The notes under the pieces are model-generated. The model was not told where the DNA came from. It did not search any database and saw nothing but the letters and a program-made list of their open reading frames with translations. Positions 62,803 through 64,000 of a stretch of DNA of 64,000 bases are shown here, in pieces. Source of the DNA: Atopsyche davidsoni. Its lineage: Eukaryota; Arthropoda; Insecta; Trichoptera; Hydrobiosidae. The stretch lies in assembly GCA_022113835.1 (NCBI GenBank), contig JAILWY010000014.1:14753501-14817500 (forward strand), read 5' to 3'. A program made the translations under genes and the position numbers. Each line of letters starts with the position of its first letter. Positions within the stretch are counted from its first letter, which is position 1.

Positions 62803-64000
62803 TATATTATATCTAAGCCTTAATAAAAAAAAGTTGAAAACATACAGTCGCTCGCTTAGCTTAATCAAAAAAAAAAAAATTTTTTAAATAAAACTTGTAT
62901 GCCACAAATTTGTATTACGGTTCTAATGAAACGTCCAGGTGTCATTAACCTATCGGTGCAACAATAGACCTGTCACCCCGGTGATGCTGCAGGTGGGGAC
63001 CAATGAGGGGTGGTAAGTGGTGGTAAGGGGCGGGGGCGGAGGCGTCTCGGCCACTATTTATGGGGCATTCTGGCCACGGGGCGCGAGGGCGCCGTCTCTC
63101 CACCCCTCCCTGCGTGAAAACCTATTCATGACCGCCATCATCGGGTATTCATAATGTCTGGCCGTGTCGCAGGAAGTCTAACGGCTCTATTAATATAGGC
63201 AGCCCATTATCAGCGAAATCTTCGCAGTCGTTTTTAATATTTATGGTTATTACCATAAATATTGTTCAAAGGTTGCTTGTCGGCGGTTTTTATTTATTTG
63301 ATAAATACACATTTTTGATTAAAGGTTGATGGTATGTGATTTCATCTTACAGCCGATTAAAAACCCATTTCTAAGAATACGCATTTGAAAATAAATAGTA
63401 CAACTTATCCATTCACAAGAATTTCCCCTGGCATAAATATAAAATATGTTTTACGAATCACTAAGGAATAATTCAGCAGTTGAATTAAAAATTATTATTA
63501 AATGGAAAAAAAAACAGTTTTTTTATTATATAAAACATGTATTGTGGAGTAAAATATATATAAATAATTGATATAAACGATAGGTAAATAAGTTATCAAG
63601 TATTGAATTGTGAGAAAACTGTGATCAATTTAGAGCTTGGGACCTCTCAATATAGATAGGATATAATTTATTAAGACAAAAATATATTACACAGCTATCT
63701 CATAACAATTCCATTTTATTATTAAAAATACGCATTAAATTCACATGCGTGTGTAATGTAGTGATATTTTTTCCGACGCACAGAGTTGAGTAGCCATATA
63801 TATTCACACAAGACGGTTTTACTTACATAACTAAAATCACAAAGCAAAATAAATAAAATTCCCTTTAACGGTTACGACCCCTCAGAAGAGAGTAAATCAA
63901 GAATGTTTTCATCAGAAGATAATTTCAAGCCGAAAGCCGCGAGTCTCGGAGTGGAGTGTGATTGCAGACAATGAGGGCCATTCACGCGACACGGTTTCTT
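62803..64000. other. Noncoding; GC-rich block and palindrome, possible regulatory DNA
   Basis: No coding exon was seen. Bases 62980-63260 alternate GC-rich and TAAT-rich segments. They contain a 12-base-arm palindrome at 63236-63263 (aatatttatggt, spacer tatt, exact complement). The rest to 64000 is AT-rich without recognisable content. Confidence 0.4.

Overview
The window reads as nuclear DNA of an insect. It is AT-rich, with split genes whose introns run from under 100 bases to about 15 kb, GT-AG splice sites, long AT-rich untranslated tails, a decayed mariner-type transposon, MITE-like and tRNA-derived repeats, and no operons. The two recognisable genes belong to animal families. A lepidopteran or other holometabolous host is a guess from base composition and repeat content; nothing here fixes the species.

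Bases 1-37273 hold no recognisable protein gene apart from one possible 35-base coding exon (22509-22543). They look like 5' flank and giant 5' introns of a plus-strand gene. Two near-perfect zero-length-exon recursive splice sites (CAG/GTGAGT after a pyrimidine tract, at 3630 and 26487) fit that view.

Bases 37296-45397 (+) are a complete TRIM-NHL gene rebuilt here from 11 exons with consistent phases (678 aa). The order is RING finger, B-box, coiled coil, filamin repeat, then NHL beta-propeller, as in TRIM2/TRIM3 E3 ubiquitin ligases. Its first detected exon joins in frame to the possible exon at 22509, 14.7 kb upstream. The 3' UTR probably runs to poly(A) signals near 48851-48860 and carries two Pumilio-type UGUANAUA sites and a repeated 15-16 nt motif.

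Bases 50884-51080 (-) carry a candidate unrecognised micro-gene: two short GC-rich coding exons split by a 68-base intron encode 42 residues, with a likely 5' UTR exon and GC-rich promoter just upstream. It is the best candidate for something undescribed.

Bases 54298-56798 (-) are the last four coding exons of a claudin-superfamily tetraspan protein of the TMEM47/VAB-9 type. Its initiator exon is not identifiable and may lie beyond the window. The TRIM gene converges on the two minus-strand genes.

Bases 56799-64000 are noncoding and repeat-rich: GC-rich blocks, a strong G-quadruplex cluster, an internally deleted mariner-like element (60076-60546), and a 2-kb nested inverted-repeat structure (60794-62802) containing a 51-base perfect hairpin and a tRNA-derived segment. 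No rRNA, CRISPR array or convincing functional tRNA was found.
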